A DNA stretch of 64,000 bases from Bog-756 sp963776225 (GCA_963776225.1 CAVZLL010000003.1:1054001-1118000); one strand, 5' to 3'. Counted from the first letter of the stretch, positions 25,989 through 35,453 are shown. Notes: generated from the letters alone by a model not told the origin. Numbers and translations: made by a program.

Positions 25989-26897
25989 GTGGCACGGTTC
26001 GGTGCGGTGGTCACCGCGATGATCACCCCCTTCGGGCCCGAGGGTGAACTCGACCTCGACGGCGCGGCGGTGCTGGCACGGCACCTGGCCGCCCACGGGA
26101 GCGACAGCCTGGTGGTGGCCGGGACCACGGGTGAGGGACCCGTGCTCACCGACTCCGAACGCATCTCCCTCTTCCGGGCGGTCATCGAGGCGGTCGACGT
26201 CCCGGTCATCGCGTCGACCGGGACCAACGACACCGCCCACTCGATGATGCTCACCCGGGAGGCCGCAGCGGCCGGAGCGGCCGCCGCCCTGGTGGTCACC
26301 CCCTACTACAACCGTCCGTCCGCCGCCGGGCTGTCGGCCCACTTCCGCGCGGTCGCAGGAGCATCCGCTCTGCCCGTGGTGCTCTACGACATCCCGGTCC
26401 GTTCCGGCCGGCGGATCGGTCCGGACCTCACCGTGCACCTGGCCCAGGAGGTGCCCGGCATCGTGGCGGTGAAGGACGCCACGGGCGACGTGGCCTCCGC
26501 CGCGGAGGTCGTCGAGGCAAGCCCCCAGCACTTCGAGGTCTACTGCGGTGACGACTCGCTGACCCTTCCGTTCGCCGCGGTGGGCGGCGTCGGTGTGATC
26601 AGTGTCGCCTCGCACTGGGCGGGCCCGGTCTTCGGTGAGATGCTGACCAGCTTCCGCGCGGGGGACGTCGACCGCGCGGCCGACCTCAACCGCAGTCTGT
26701 TGGAGTCCTACCGCTTCGAGGGATCGGACGAGTACCCCAACCCGGTGCCGGCAAAGGCGGCCTGCCGGGTGCTCGGCCTCCCCGCAGGACAGTGCCGCCT
26801 GCCCCACCCCATTCCGCCGCCGGAGCTCGACGTCAGGGCGACGTCGGTGGTGGCAGGTGCGGACCGGATGCTCCGGGCTCGGCAGTCGGTTGCCTGA
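25989..26897 (+). CDS. dapA: 4-hydroxy-tetrahydrodipicolinate synthase
   Basis: A 302-residue TIM-barrel aldolase that condenses pyruvate with aspartate semialdehyde, the first step committed to DAP and lysine. Hallmarks are VVAGTTGEGPVLTDSE (TTGE loop), VVTPYYNRPSAAG (catalytic Tyr) and PGIVAVKDATGD (Schiff-base Lys). The length is family-typical. GTG 25989 is preceded by GGGAG about 9 bp upstream and by a possible leader peptide. RNase J follows 56 bp after the stop, a common neighbour of dapA in Actinobacteria. Confidence 0.96.
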   Translation: MARFGAVVTAMITPFGPEGELDLDGAAVLARHLAAHGSDSLVVAGTTGEGPVLTDSERISLFRAVIEAVDVPVIASTGTNDTAHSMMLTREAAAAGAAAALVVTPYYNRPSAAGLSAHFRAVAGASALPVVLYDIPVRSGRRIGPDLTVHLAQEVPGIVAVKDATGDVASAAEVVEASPQHFEVYCGDDSLTLPFAAVGGVGVISVASHWAGPVFGEMLTSFRAGDVDRAADLNRSLLESYRFEGSDEYPNPVPAKAACRVLGLPAGQCRLPHPIPPPELDVRATSVVAGADRMLRARQSVA

Positions 26898-26953
26898 CGA
26901 CCGGGGACCGTCCCGCGGCTCGGCGGGATCGCGCGCGGCGAGGGCATCGAAGG

Positions 26954-28654
26954 GTGCCGGGCGTCGCGCGGGGTCCGGCCACCTCGGGCCGCACCTCCGC
27001 GGTCCGGATCGTCTTCCTCGGCGGCCTCGGCGAGATCGGGCGCAACTGCGCCTGCGTGGAGGTGGACGGACGGATCCTCGTCCTCGACGTGGGCATCATG
27101 TTCCCCGACCCGGACATGCCCGGCGTCGACCTGGTCCTCCCCGACCTCACCTACCTCCGGGAGAACGCAGACCGGGTGGACGGGGTCATCCTGACCCACG
27201 GCCACGAGGACCACACCGGAGGCCTGGCCTATCTCCTCCGTGACTTCCCGGTCGATGTCTACGGCTCGGAGCTCACCCTGGCGCTCGCCCGCAACCGGGT
27301 GGACGAGGCCGGGATGAGCAGTCGGGCCACGTTCATCCCGGTGGCCGACGGGGAGCGGCGGAGGATCGGTCCCTGCGACGTGGAGTTCATCCCGGTCACC
27401 CACTCGGTCCCGCACGCGTTCGCCACCGCGTTCCACACTCCGCAGGGCGTGGTGCTCCACTCGGGCGACTTCAAGATCGACCTCCATCCGGTCGACGGCC
27501 GCCGGACCGATCTGGCCAGGATGGGGGCGCTCGCCTCCGAATCCGGGATCCGGCTCCTGCTGTCGGACTCGACCAACGCCGAGGAACACGGGTTCACCCC
27601 GTCGGAGTCGACCGTCGGCGCGACGCTGGAGAAGGTCTTCCACGCCCGACCGGACCGCCGGTTCGTGGTGACCTGCTTCGCCAGTCACATCCACCGGATC
27701 CAGCAGGTGGCCGACGCGGCCATCGCCGGTGGGCGGATGGTGGCGACCCTCGGCCGTTCGATGCAGAAGAACGTGGCCCTCGCCCGGCGCCTCGAGATCC
27801 TCCACATTCCCGACCGCTCGCTGATCGACATCGAGGAGATCGACGATCTCGAGCCCGGCCGGGTCTGCGTCATCTCGACCGGCTCCCAGGGCGAACCGAT
27901 GTCCGCGCTCTCACGGTTGGCCGCCGGCGAGAACCGCTTCTTCACGCTCCGGGAGGACGACGTGGTGGTGATCAGCGCGCACCCCATCCCCGGGAACGAG
28001 TGGTCGGTGGGCCGGGTCATCGACAGCCTCCACCGCCGCGGGGTGGAGGTCATCCACTCCGGTGTCGACGCGGTCCACGTGAGCGGCCACGCGCGCCAGG
28101 GGGAGCTGGCGATGCTGATGACGGTCACCCGGCCCGAGTTCTTCATCCCCGTCCACGGCGAGTACCGCCACATGGCCAACCACGTCCGCCTCGCCGCCAG
28201 CATGGACATCTCCGGCGACCGGGTCCTCCTCTGTGAGGACGGCGATGCCGTGCGACTCGACGACAGTGGACTCCACCGGGACGGGACGGTTCCCGGCGGC
28301 TATCTCTTCGTGGACGGCAGCTCGGTCGGCGACATCGGCCACGGCGTGCTGCGTGACCGCATGGTGCTCTCCGAGGAGGGCGTGGTGATGGCGGTGGCCA
28401 CGGTCGATCTCAAGCGGAGCGAGGTGGTCGGTGTTCCCCAGATCGTGACACGCGGATGGGCCTACGACCAGGACACCGACGAGCTCCTCGACGAAGCCCG
28501 TGCCCAGGTCACCAAGGCGCTCGAACAGTCCCTCTCCGCCGGGAGCAACGACCACGAGACCCTCAACCGTGTGGCCCGGAAGGCGCTCGGAAAGCTGGTC
28601 GGCGAACGCACCCGCCAGCGGCCGATGATCGTCCCCGTCATCGTCACCGTCTGA
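26954..28654 (+). CDS. rnj: Ribonuclease J
   Basis: A 566-residue metallo-beta-lactamase/beta-CASP nuclease with endo- and 5'-3' exoribonuclease activity in mRNA decay and rRNA maturation. The metal motif THGHEDHTGG lies at about residues 80-90; further motifs are VLHSGDFKID, LLLSDSTNAE, the beta-CASP segment CFASHIHRIQQVADAA and SGHARQGELAMLMTVTRPEF. The C-terminal RNase J domain ends VGERTRQRPMIVPVIVTV. The GTG at 26954 gives the usual length; the residues before SAVRIVFLGGLGEIG are not conserved, so the start is uncertain by up to about 15 codons. Confidence 0.94.
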   Translation: MPGVARGPATSGRTSAVRIVFLGGLGEIGRNCACVEVDGRILVLDVGIMFPDPDMPGVDLVLPDLTYLRENADRVDGVILTHGHEDHTGGLAYLLRDFPVDVYGSELTLALARNRVDEAGMSSRATFIPVADGERRRIGPCDVEFIPVTHSVPHAFATAFHTPQGVVLHSGDFKIDLHPVDGRRTDLARMGALASESGIRLLLSDSTNAEEHGFTPSESTVGATLEKVFHARPDRRFVVTCFASHIHRIQQVADAAIAGGRMVATLGRSMQKNVALARRLEILHIPDRSLIDIEEIDDLEPGRVCVISTGSQGEPMSALSRLAAGENRFFTLREDDVVVISAHPIPGNEWSVGRVIDSLHRRGVEVIHSGVDAVHVSGHARQGELAMLMTVTRPEFFIPVHGEYRHMANHVRLAASMDISGDRVLLCEDGDAVRLDDSGLHRDGTVPGGYLFVDGSSVGDIGHGVLRDRMVLSEEGVVMAVATVDLKRSEVVGVPQIVTRGWAYDQDTDELLDEARAQVTKALEQSLSAGSNDHETLNRVARKALGKLVGERTRQRPMIVPVIVTV

Positions 28655-28688
28655 CCCCGCCGTCCCCCCGACCGGCACTCTGCGGGAC

Positions 28689-28694
28689 TACCCT
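28689..28694 (+). promoter_or_regulatory. -10 box for ftsK
   Basis: TACCCT 10 bp before the GTG start at 28705, so transcription would begin at or within a few bases of the start codon. Confidence 0.4.
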
Positions 28695-28704
28695 TGTACG
28701 CACT

Positions 28705-31179
28705 GTGACGACCGCCACCAAGCGTCCGGCGGGTCGATCCGGGGCTCCACGGTCGAAGCGCAGGCCGGCATCGTCGTCTCGGTCGGGTTCGGGCGCCCAC
28801 GCGAGCAAGCGCCCGTCCGCCGGGCGAGGGTCCCGCACGGACCGGAAGGGAGACCGCGGCGAGGCGCGGGGCGGGCTGCTCGCCTCGATGGGTGCGGTGG
28901 CCCGCTCGCATGCGACCGACCTGTGGGGAGTGGTGCTGGTCACCCTCGGGGCCCTCACCGCGGTCGCCTTCTACGCACACTCGCTCGGTCCGGCCGGCCG
29001 CGACGCCCGCCTCGGTGTCGGGGACCTCCTCGGGGAGGGCCGGTTCCTGGCGCCGCTGATCCTGGTCGCAGTCGGGGTGCGTCTGCTGGTCGGATCCGGC
29101 GAGACCGACGACGGCCGCGTCCGGAACGAACCGGCCCGGGCGGTCATCGGTGGCACCGTCACCCTGCTCGCGGTGGCCGGCTTCGCCGGGCTGGCCGGAG
29201 GGTCGCCACCGCTGCGGTCGAGCAGCGCACACCTGTCGGTCGCCGGCGGCTGGCTCGGCGCCATGGTCGCCGACCCGCTCGGCTCGGCGCTCGGCGGGAT
29301 CGGTGCCGTCACCGTGCTGGCGGCATTCGTCGTGGTGGCCACGGTGCTCTTCACCGGGGTGACGGTGCGCGCAGCCGCCGGCGGCCTGCTGCGGGCCTCC
29401 CGGTGCGCGGTCGAGGTGGCCCGGGGCGACCGTGCCGCGGAAGCCGGTGGTCGGGACGAGCCGCGGCCCGGCGACCTCGACGACGACGAACCGACCGACC
29501 CGTTCGGGCGGGCCCTGGCCGGGGGCTCGGCGCTTCCCGCGGCGGCCCCGTCCACCGACCCCGACCTCGGACCCGACGGGCCGACCGACCTCCCCGAACC
29601 GGATTCGGGGCCGCTCGCGGACCCCCCCACCCGCCCGGGGAAGGGCGAGCAGCTCGAGATGCGGGTCGGCCGATCCCCCGGCGACTGGGACCTCCCGCCG
29701 GTCACGCTGCTCAAGCGGGCCAAGGCGCAGGTCATCGACGAGCAGGAGGTCGATGCGGCGGGGGCGGCCCTGGTCGGTGCCCTGTCCGCCCACGGGGTGG
29801 ACACCCGGTTGGTGGGCCGGACGGTCGGCCCCTCGGTGACCCGCTACGAGCTCGAGCTCGGTGCCGGGGTCAAGGTCGCCCGGGTCACCTCGCTGTCCAA
29901 GGACATCGCCTACGCGATGGCCTCACCCGACGTGCGGATCCTCGCCCCCATCCCCGGCAAGTCGGCCATCGGGGTGGAGGTCCCCAACCGCCGGCGCCAG
30001 CTGGTGGCCCTGGGCGACATCCTGGCCACATCCGAGGCGGCCCGGGCGACCCATCCGCTCGAGGTGGCGCTCGGCCGGGACATCGCGGGTCGGGCGGTGA
30101 TGGTCAACCTCGCCGAGATGCCCCACGTCCTGGTGTCCGGTTCGACGGGCTCGGGGAAATCGTCCTGCATCAACTCGGTGCTCACCTCGATCCTCACCCG
30201 CGCCACCCCCGACCAGGTGCGGCTCATCCTCGTCGATCCCAAGCGGGTCGAGCTCGGGCAGTACAACGACCTGCCCCACCTGCTGACCCAGGTGGTCGTC
30301 GACCCGAAGAAGGCCGCCAACGCCCTCAGCTGGGCGGTGGCCGAGATGGAGCGACGCTACGACCTGCTCGCCGAGGTCGGACAGCGGGACATCACCGGGT
30401 ACAACGCGGCCTTCGACGGCGGGGACCTGTCCGAACTGGAGGAGGACTACCGGCTCCGGATGCGCGGAACCGACGACTCCGGTGAGGACGGGGACGCGGA
30501 CGGTCCGCGCTATCCGCGGCTCCCGTTCATCCTGATCGTCGTCGACGAGCTCAACGACCTGATGATGGTGGCGGCGCGCGACGTCGAGGAGTCGGTCTGC
30601 CGGATCGCTCAGATGGCCCGCGCAGTGGGCATCCACCTGGTCCTCGCAACCCAGCGCCCGTCGGTCGATGTCATCACCGGCGTGATCAAGGCGAACATCC
30701 CGTCCCGCATGGCCTTCTCGGTCTCCTCGCTCGCCGACAGCCGGGTCATCCTCGACCAGCCCGGCGCCGAGCGGCTCATCGGCAAGGGGGACATGCTCCT
30801 CCTCTCCGCGTCGTCCTCGATCCCGCAGCGCCTCCAGGGCCCCTGGGTGAGCGAGGCGGAGGTCCGGGCGGTGACCGCCCACTGGAAGCGCCAGCGCCCG
30901 ATGGAGGTGGTTGCGGGCATCGAGGACGTGGTGAGCTCGGACGGACCCCATGCGGGTGGCGACGACCACGACGACGACGACCTCCTCGCGCAGGCCATGG
31001 AGCTGGTGGTGCGGTCACAGCTCGGGTCCACCTCGATGCTCCAACGCCGGCTCCGGGTCGGGTTCGCCCGGGCGGGTCGTCTGATGGACCTGATGGAACG
31101 CCGGGGGGTGGTCGGGCCCTCCGAGGGCTCCAAGGCGCGCGCGGTGCTCATGACCCCGGAAGAGCTGGACGCGCACTGA
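28705..31179 (+). CDS. ftsK: DNA translocase FtsK/SpoIIIE
   Basis: An 824-residue septal DNA pump that clears chromosome termini from the closing septum. A basic Arg/Ser/Lys-rich N-terminus of about 65 residues precedes four membrane spans (about 70-230), an acidic Pro-rich linker, then the motor: Walker A VSGSTGSGKSSCINSV (about 478), VDPKRVELGQYNDLPHLLTQ, Walker B region PFILIVVDELNDLMMVA and VLATQRPSVDVITG. The C-terminal gamma winged helix, SQLGSTSMLQRRLRVGFARA, recognises polar DNA sequences and activates XerD. The GTG at 28705 is supported by the nearby TACCCT box. The carboxypeptidase follows with almost no gap. Confidence 0.95.
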   Translation: MTTATKRPAGRSGAPRSKRRPASSSRSGSGAHASKRPSAGRGSRTDRKGDRGEARGGLLASMGAVARSHATDLWGVVLVTLGALTAVAFYAHSLGPAGRDARLGVGDLLGEGRFLAPLILVAVGVRLLVGSGETDDGRVRNEPARAVIGGTVTLLAVAGFAGLAGGSPPLRSSSAHLSVAGGWLGAMVADPLGSALGGIGAVTVLAAFVVVATVLFTGVTVRAAAGGLLRASRCAVEVARGDRAAEAGGRDEPRPGDLDDDEPTDPFGRALAGGSALPAAAPSTDPDLGPDGPTDLPEPDSGPLADPPTRPGKGEQLEMRVGRSPGDWDLPPVTLLKRAKAQVIDEQEVDAAGAALVGALSAHGVDTRLVGRTVGPSVTRYELELGAGVKVARVTSLSKDIAYAMASPDVRILAPIPGKSAIGVEVPNRRRQLVALGDILATSEAARATHPLEVALGRDIAGRAVMVNLAEMPHVLVSGSTGSGKSSCINSVLTSILTRATPDQVRLILVDPKRVELGQYNDLPHLLTQVVVDPKKAANALSWAVAEMERRYDLLAEVGQRDITGYNAAFDGGDLSELEEDYRLRMRGTDDSGEDGDADGPRYPRLPFILIVVDELNDLMMVAARDVEESVCRIAQMARAVGIHLVLATQRPSVDVITGVIKANIPSRMAFSVSSLADSRVILDQPGAERLIGKGDMLLLSASSSIPQRLQGPWVSEAEVRAVTAHWKRQRPMEVVAGIEDVVSSDGPHAGGDDHDDDDLLAQAMELVVRSQLGSTSMLQRRLRVGFARAGRLMDLMERRGVVGPSEGSKARAVLMTPEELDAH

Positions 31180-31271
31180 ACGAGGGGGCCGGACCCGCGA
31201 CGACGACCGATGCAGGCGACCTGCCTTCGGGCACGCGTCGGGCGAGTCGGCTGAGACGCCGGCTCCCCTGG

Positions 31272-32642
31272 GTGCTCGCGGGCGTGGTGGTGGTCCTGCT
31301 CGGCACCGGTGGAGTGGTCGCGGCCCACCGGATCGACCGGCCGCTCGAACGCCCGTCGATCCACCCGGACGCCGCGGTCGCGCTAACGGCCACGGGGGCG
31401 GTCCCCTCGCTTCCCTGGCCAGCCGTCGGTCAGGCCGCGGTGGCGGTGCCGTCGCTCGGGTACGCCACCCGATCCAGGCCCGAACCGCCGGTGCCGGTCG
31501 CCTCGCTGACCAAGATCACCACCGCTCTGGTCGTGCTCCGTGACCACCCGCTCCCGGCCGGCACTGCCGGCCCCTCGATGACGGTGACCAGCGCGGACGT
31601 GGCCGAGTACGACAACGAGCTCCACAACGACGAGTCGAGTGTCCCGATCGTGGTCGGCGAGGTCCTGACCGAGCAGGAGATGCTCGAGGCCCTTCTGACC
31701 CAGTCGGCCAACGACGTCGCCTACACCCTGGCCGTCTGGGATGCCGGGACGCTTCCCGCGTTCGTCGACCGGATGAACGCGCTGGCGGCGTCCATCGGCG
31801 CCAGCGGGACCCACTACGTCGACGCGAGCGGCTACGACCCCCACACCGTCTCGACCGCCTCGGACGTCCTCCTGTTCGCGGCCGCCGGTATGGCCATCCC
31901 GGCGTTCGCGGCGGTGGTGGGCATGGCCACCGTGACCCTCCCCCTGGTCGGGACCGTGCCCAATATCGTGACCGAGGTCGGCCAGCACCAGGCGCTCGGC
32001 ATCAAGTCCGGCTACACCTCGCAGGCCGGTGCCTGCATGGTGCTCGCCGGTCAGCGGTCGATCGGCGGCCGCCAGGTGCTCGTGCTGGCGGCTGTGCTGG
32101 GTCAACCGACGCCGCCCCCGGTCCGACCCCCGACCACCACCACCACCACCACACCGAGGCCGCCCGCGACGCCACCGGCTCCGGCCACCGGGTCCAGCAC
32201 CACGCAACCGCCGCCGCCGGTCCGGCCCCCGCCGACCACGACCACGAGCACGACGACGCCCGAAAGCGACCTCACCATCCCCGACCCGTTCAAATTCACC
32301 CGTCCGGTCGTCGAGCGGCTGCTGTCCGCGGCTGAAGCGGCCGTGGTCGAGGTCACGGTCGCCACCGCGGGCCAGCTCGAGGGATCGGTGACGTCGACCT
32401 GGGGCGGGGTCGCCCACCCCGCCCCGGTGGTGGCCGCGAACGGCGCGTCGCTCGCAGCGTGGCCGGGCCAGCAGGTCCGCTCGTTGCTCCGGTTCGTCGG
32501 GGTACCGCCCGGGAGCCGGCAGGGGACCCGGGTCGGCACCGCGCTCTACGCGATCGGGACCGAGTTCACCGCCGTCCCGCTCCGGCTCTCCGCCTCGGTT
32601 CCCGAGCCCTCGTGGATGTGGAGGCTGCTGCACAGCGGGTGA
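31272..32642 (+). CDS. D-alanyl-D-alanine carboxypeptidase (PBP5/DacB-type serine peptidase)
   Basis: A membrane-anchored, extracytoplasmic penicillin-binding protein that trims the terminal D-Ala from wall stem peptides. The active-site triad is clear: SxxK in VASLTKITTALV, SxN in LLTQSANDVAYTL, KSG in LGIKSGYTSQAG. A Thr/Pro linker (PPTTTTTTTPRPPATPP, a second TTTTST run) separates it from a beta-rich C-terminal domain of about 100 residues. From GTG 31272 the protein is 456 residues, but the frame is open upstream to CTG 31176, which overlaps the ftsK stop. That longer version adds RRASRLRRRLPW, the basic region a signal anchor normally has, so the true start may be the CTG. Confidence 0.85.
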   Translation: MLAGVVVVLLGTGGVVAAHRIDRPLERPSIHPDAAVALTATGAVPSLPWPAVGQAAVAVPSLGYATRSRPEPPVPVASLTKITTALVVLRDHPLPAGTAGPSMTVTSADVAEYDNELHNDESSVPIVVGEVLTEQEMLEALLTQSANDVAYTLAVWDAGTLPAFVDRMNALAASIGASGTHYVDASGYDPHTVSTASDVLLFAAAGMAIPAFAAVVGMATVTLPLVGTVPNIVTEVGQHQALGIKSGYTSQAGACMVLAGQRSIGGRQVLVLAAVLGQPTPPPVRPPTTTTTTTPRPPATPPAPATGSSTTQPPPPVRPPPTTTTSTTTPESDLTIPDPFKFTRPVVERLLSAAEAAVVEVTVATAGQLEGSVTSTWGGVAHPAPVVAANGASLAAWPGQQVRSLLRFVGVPPGSRQGTRVGTALYAIGTEFTAVPLRLSASVPEPSWMWRLLHSG

Positions 32643-32672
32643 GCCCTCCCGCCGTTGACCAGGTCCGACGAG

Positions 32673-32678
32673 TACCGT
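32673..32678 (+). promoter_or_regulatory. -10 box for thrB, leaderless
   Basis: TACCGT, 6 bp before GTG 32685. A TTGACC at 32655-32660 is only 12 bp upstream, too close for a standard -35. Confidence 0.5.
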
Positions 32679-32684
32679 TGCGGT

Positions 32685-33566
32685 GTGCGCGCCCGAGCTC
32701 CCGCCTCGTCGGCAAACCTCGGTCCGGGCTTCGACACCCTCGCGGTCGCCCTCGACCGGTACGTGGAGGTGGACGTCGAACCCGCCTCGAGGCTCATCGT
32801 CCGGTCCGAGGGGGAGGGGGCCGGTCTCTCGGACGACCCGTCCCACCTCGCAGCGCGGGTTGCCATCGACGTGGCGGGCACCGACCGCCTGGCCATCACC
32901 GTGCGATCCCAGATCCCCATCGCCCGCGGGCTCGGCTCCTCGGCCGCACTCGCCGTGGCTGCCGCGGCGGCAGCCGGCGCCGAGGATCCCTTGGCGGTGG
33001 CGGCGGCGATGGACGGCCATCCGGACAACGCGGCGGCCTCGACGGTGGGCGGTCTGGTGGCGGCGGCCCGGGTCCGGGGCGGTGTCCACGTGGTGCGGCT
33101 CCCGCTCGACGTGAGCCTGGCGTTCGTGGTCATCGTGCCCGAGTTCACGCTTTCGACGGCGCGGGCCCGCCAGGCCCTCCCCCTGGAGGTCAGCCGCGAC
33201 AGCGCGGCGTTCAACCTGGGGAGGATGGCCCTCCTCGTCGCCGGTCTGGCGGACAGCCGGCTGCTCGTCCCCGAGGCCACCGAGGACCGTCTCCACCAGG
33301 ACTACCGCAGCCCGCTCTTCCCGGCGGCACCCAAGTTGCTGATGGCGATGGTGGCCGGTGGGGCACTGGCCGCCTGCTGGTCGGGCGCCGGACCCTCCCT
33401 GCTCGGGATCTGCCAGCGTATCGACGCCCACGGGGTCCAGGCGGCATCCACCCGGGCCCTGGCCGAGGCCGACCTGACCGGGGAGGTCCTGGTGCTGCAC
33501 GCCGACATGGACGGTCTGATCGTCGACCGTGACGGCTCGGCCGGCCTGTACGAAGACGGGCACTGA
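32685..33566 (+). CDS. thrB: Homoserine kinase
   Basis: A 293-residue GHMP kinase phosphorylating homoserine for threonine synthesis. Family motifs are APASSANLGPGFDTLAVALD at the N-terminus, the ATP loop PIARGLGSSAALAVAAA and the C-terminal SGAGPSLLGICQ. GTG 32685 gives the canonical start and lies 6 bp after a TACCGT box; the TTG at 32655 belongs to the upstream region. The usual partners hom and thrC are not adjacent. queF follows after 13 bp. Confidence 0.93.
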   Translation: MRARAPASSANLGPGFDTLAVALDRYVEVDVEPASRLIVRSEGEGAGLSDDPSHLAARVAIDVAGTDRLAITVRSQIPIARGLGSSAALAVAAAAAAGAEDPLAVAAAMDGHPDNAAASTVGGLVAAARVRGGVHVVRLPLDVSLAFVVIVPEFTLSTARARQALPLEVSRDSAAFNLGRMALLVAGLADSRLLVPEATEDRLHQDYRSPLFPAAPKLLMAMVAGGALAACWSGAGPSLLGICQRIDAHGVQAASTRALAEADLTGEVLVLHADMDGLIVDRDGSAGLYEDGH

Positions 33567-33579
33567 CCCGCCCCGGAGC

Positions 33580-33930
33580 ATGCCGACCCAGCCCAGCCGC
33601 GAGCTCCAGGCCGTGCCCAACCCGCACCCCGGGCGTGACTACGAGGTGCGATGCGAGTGCCCCGAGTTCACCTGTCTGTGCCCGCTCACCGGGCAGCCCG
33701 ACTTCGCGACGGTCATCGTGACCTACGTGCCCGACCGGTCCCTCGTCGAGCTCAAGTCCCTCAAGGGCTATCTCTGGAGCTACCGCGACGAGGGTGGCTT
33801 CCACGAGGACATGACCAACCGGATCCTCGACGACCTGGTCGCGGCCATCGGGCCGCGTCGGATCACGGTGACCACCGACTGGCGGGTACGCGGTGGCATC
33901 CACACGGTGGTGGAGGCCTCCCACCCCTGA
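33580..33930 (+). CDS. queF: NADPH-dependent 7-cyano-7-deazaguanine reductase
   Basis: A 116-residue single-domain QueF reducing preQ0 to preQ1 for queuosine-tRNA. The thioimide-forming Cys is in CPEFTCLCPLTGQPDF; the substrate motif reads ELKSLKGYLWSYRDEGGFHE, as in the short Gram-positive type (Bacillus has ESKSLK). A further Cys two residues before the active-site one is notable. The other queuosine genes (queC, D, E) are not in this window, so the cell makes preQ0 elsewhere or salvages it. The start is ATG 33580. It is followed by two more tRNA-modification genes, miaB and miaA. Confidence 0.93.
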   Translation: MPTQPSRELQAVPNPHPGRDYEVRCECPEFTCLCPLTGQPDFATVIVTYVPDRSLVELKSLKGYLWSYRDEGGFHEDMTNRILDDLVAAIGPRRITVTTDWRVRGGIHTVVEASHP

Positions 33931-33976
33931 CCCCCGGCGCCGGCCGGCGGGGGAGCTGGAGCACGGTCCGGGGTCC

Positions 33977-33982
33977 TATCCT
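33977..33982 (+). promoter_or_regulatory. -10 box for miaB, leaderless
   Basis: TATCCT is followed directly by three consecutive GTG codons; the third (33989) lies 6 bp downstream, the spacing seen at other leaderless starts here. Confidence 0.5.
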
Positions 33983-33988
33983 GTGGTG

Positions 33989-35452
33989 GTGACGACCGGC
34001 AGCGGGTCCTCGGACGGGGCGGACGGTCGGGGAGCGCGGGTCGTGGGCCGCCCCCGGACCTTCCACATCCGCACCTTCGGGTGCCAGATGAACGAGCACG
34101 ACTCCGAGCGACTGGCCGGGGTGCTGGTGGCGGACGGCCTGGTGGCCACCGACGAGCTCGAGTCCGCGGACGTGGTGGTCTTCAACACCTGCTGCATCCG
34201 CGCGAACGCCGACCACCGGTTCTACGGGCACCTGGGGAACCTCAAGTCCCTCCGGGAGCGGCGTCCCGAGATGCAGATCGCGGTCGGAGGATGCCTCGCC
34301 CAGATGGAGGGGAACCGGATCCGCGAGCGGGCCGGCCACGTCGACGTGGTCTTCGGGACCCACAATCTGACGTCGGCTCCGGCGCTGCTGCGCCAGGCCG
34401 CCGCGTCGGGTCCGGTGGTCGAGATCCTCGACGGCCCCCCGCAGCCTGCGGACCCGGCCGCAGGCGACCAGCAGGCCACCGCCCTGGCCGCGGTCAGGGA
34501 CCTGCCCTACGCGGCCTGGGTCACCATCCAGAGCGGATGCGACAACTCGTGCGCCTTCTGCATCGTGCCGTCGGTGCGCGGTCCGGAGGTCTCCCGTCCG
34601 CCCGACGACCTGGTGCGCGAGGTGGCGGAGCTCGCCCGCCGCGGGGTCACCGAGGTCACCCTGCTCGGCCAGAACGTGAACTCCTACGGCCGCGACCTCA
34701 CCCGGCGCCGACCGCTCTTCGCCGAGCTGCTGCGCGCGGTGGGCGCGATCGACGGCATCCGCCGGGTGCGCTTCACCAGCCCCCACCCGAAGGACCTCCG
34801 ACCGGAGACCGTGGCCGCCATGGCCGAGACGCCCGAGGTCTGTACCCACCTCCACCTCCCGCTGCAGTCGGGCAGCGACTCGGTGCTTGCCGCGATGCGT
34901 CGCGGGTACACCGCCGAGCGCTACCTCGGACGACTGGCCCTGGCCCGGGAGGCGGTGCCCGATCTGGCGGTCACCACCGACCTCATCGTCGGGTTCCCCG
35001 GGGAGACCGAGGACGACCTCGAGCGCACACTGGAGGTGGTGGCGGAGGCCGCCTACGACAGCGCCTACACCTTCGTCTTCTCGCCGCGCCCGGGCACCCG
35101 TGCCGCCGCGATGTCCGACCGATTCGTGGCCCCCGAGATCGTGGCCGACCGCTTCGACCGGCTCCGGGCCGTGGTCGAGCGTTCCGCTCTGGCCCGGCAC
35201 CGGGAACGGATCGGCCGGATCGAGGAGGTGATCGTCGAGGGGCCGTCCAAGCGCGACCCCTCGGTGCTGAGCGGCCGGACCGCTCAGAACAAGCTGGTGC
35301 ACTTCCCCGTGCCGGAGTCCGCCCGCATCCCCGCCGGGTCCTTCGCAGAGGCGCGGGTGACCGGTGCCGCGCCCCACCACCTCACCGGCACGCTGGTCCG
35401 GATGACCGCCCCTCCCTCCCACCGTACGCGGATCCCCGTCGCCGCCGGGTGA
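33989..35452 (+). CDS. miaB: tRNA-2-methylthio-N6-dimethylallyladenosine synthase
   Basis: A 487-residue radical-SAM methylthiotransferase acting on i6A37 of tRNA. The N-terminal cluster domain has TFGCQMNEHDSERL, FNTCCIRANAD and VGGCLAQMEG (three Cys ligands); the radical-SAM cluster is SGCDNSCAFCIVPSVRG (CxxxCxxC). The C-terminal TRAM domain contains SGRTAQNKLVHFP. The start is the third of three GTGs, 6 bp after a TATCCT box. miaA, which makes the i6A substrate, starts right after the stop. Confidence 0.95.
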   Translation: MTTGSGSSDGADGRGARVVGRPRTFHIRTFGCQMNEHDSERLAGVLVADGLVATDELESADVVVFNTCCIRANADHRFYGHLGNLKSLRERRPEMQIAVGGCLAQMEGNRIRERAGHVDVVFGTHNLTSAPALLRQAAASGPVVEILDGPPQPADPAAGDQQATALAAVRDLPYAAWVTIQSGCDNSCAFCIVPSVRGPEVSRPPDDLVREVAELARRGVTEVTLLGQNVNSYGRDLTRRRPLFAELLRAVGAIDGIRRVRFTSPHPKDLRPETVAAMAETPEVCTHLHLPLQSGSDSVLAAMRRGYTAERYLGRLALAREAVPDLAVTTDLIVGFPGETEDDLERTLEVVAEAAYDSAYTFVFSPRPGTRAAAMSDRFVAPEIVADRFDRLRAVVERSALARHRERIGRIEEVIVEGPSKRDPSVLSGRTAQNKLVHFPVPESARIPAGSFAEARVTGAAPHHLTGTLVRMTAPPSHRTRIPVAAG

Positions 35453-35453
35453 G

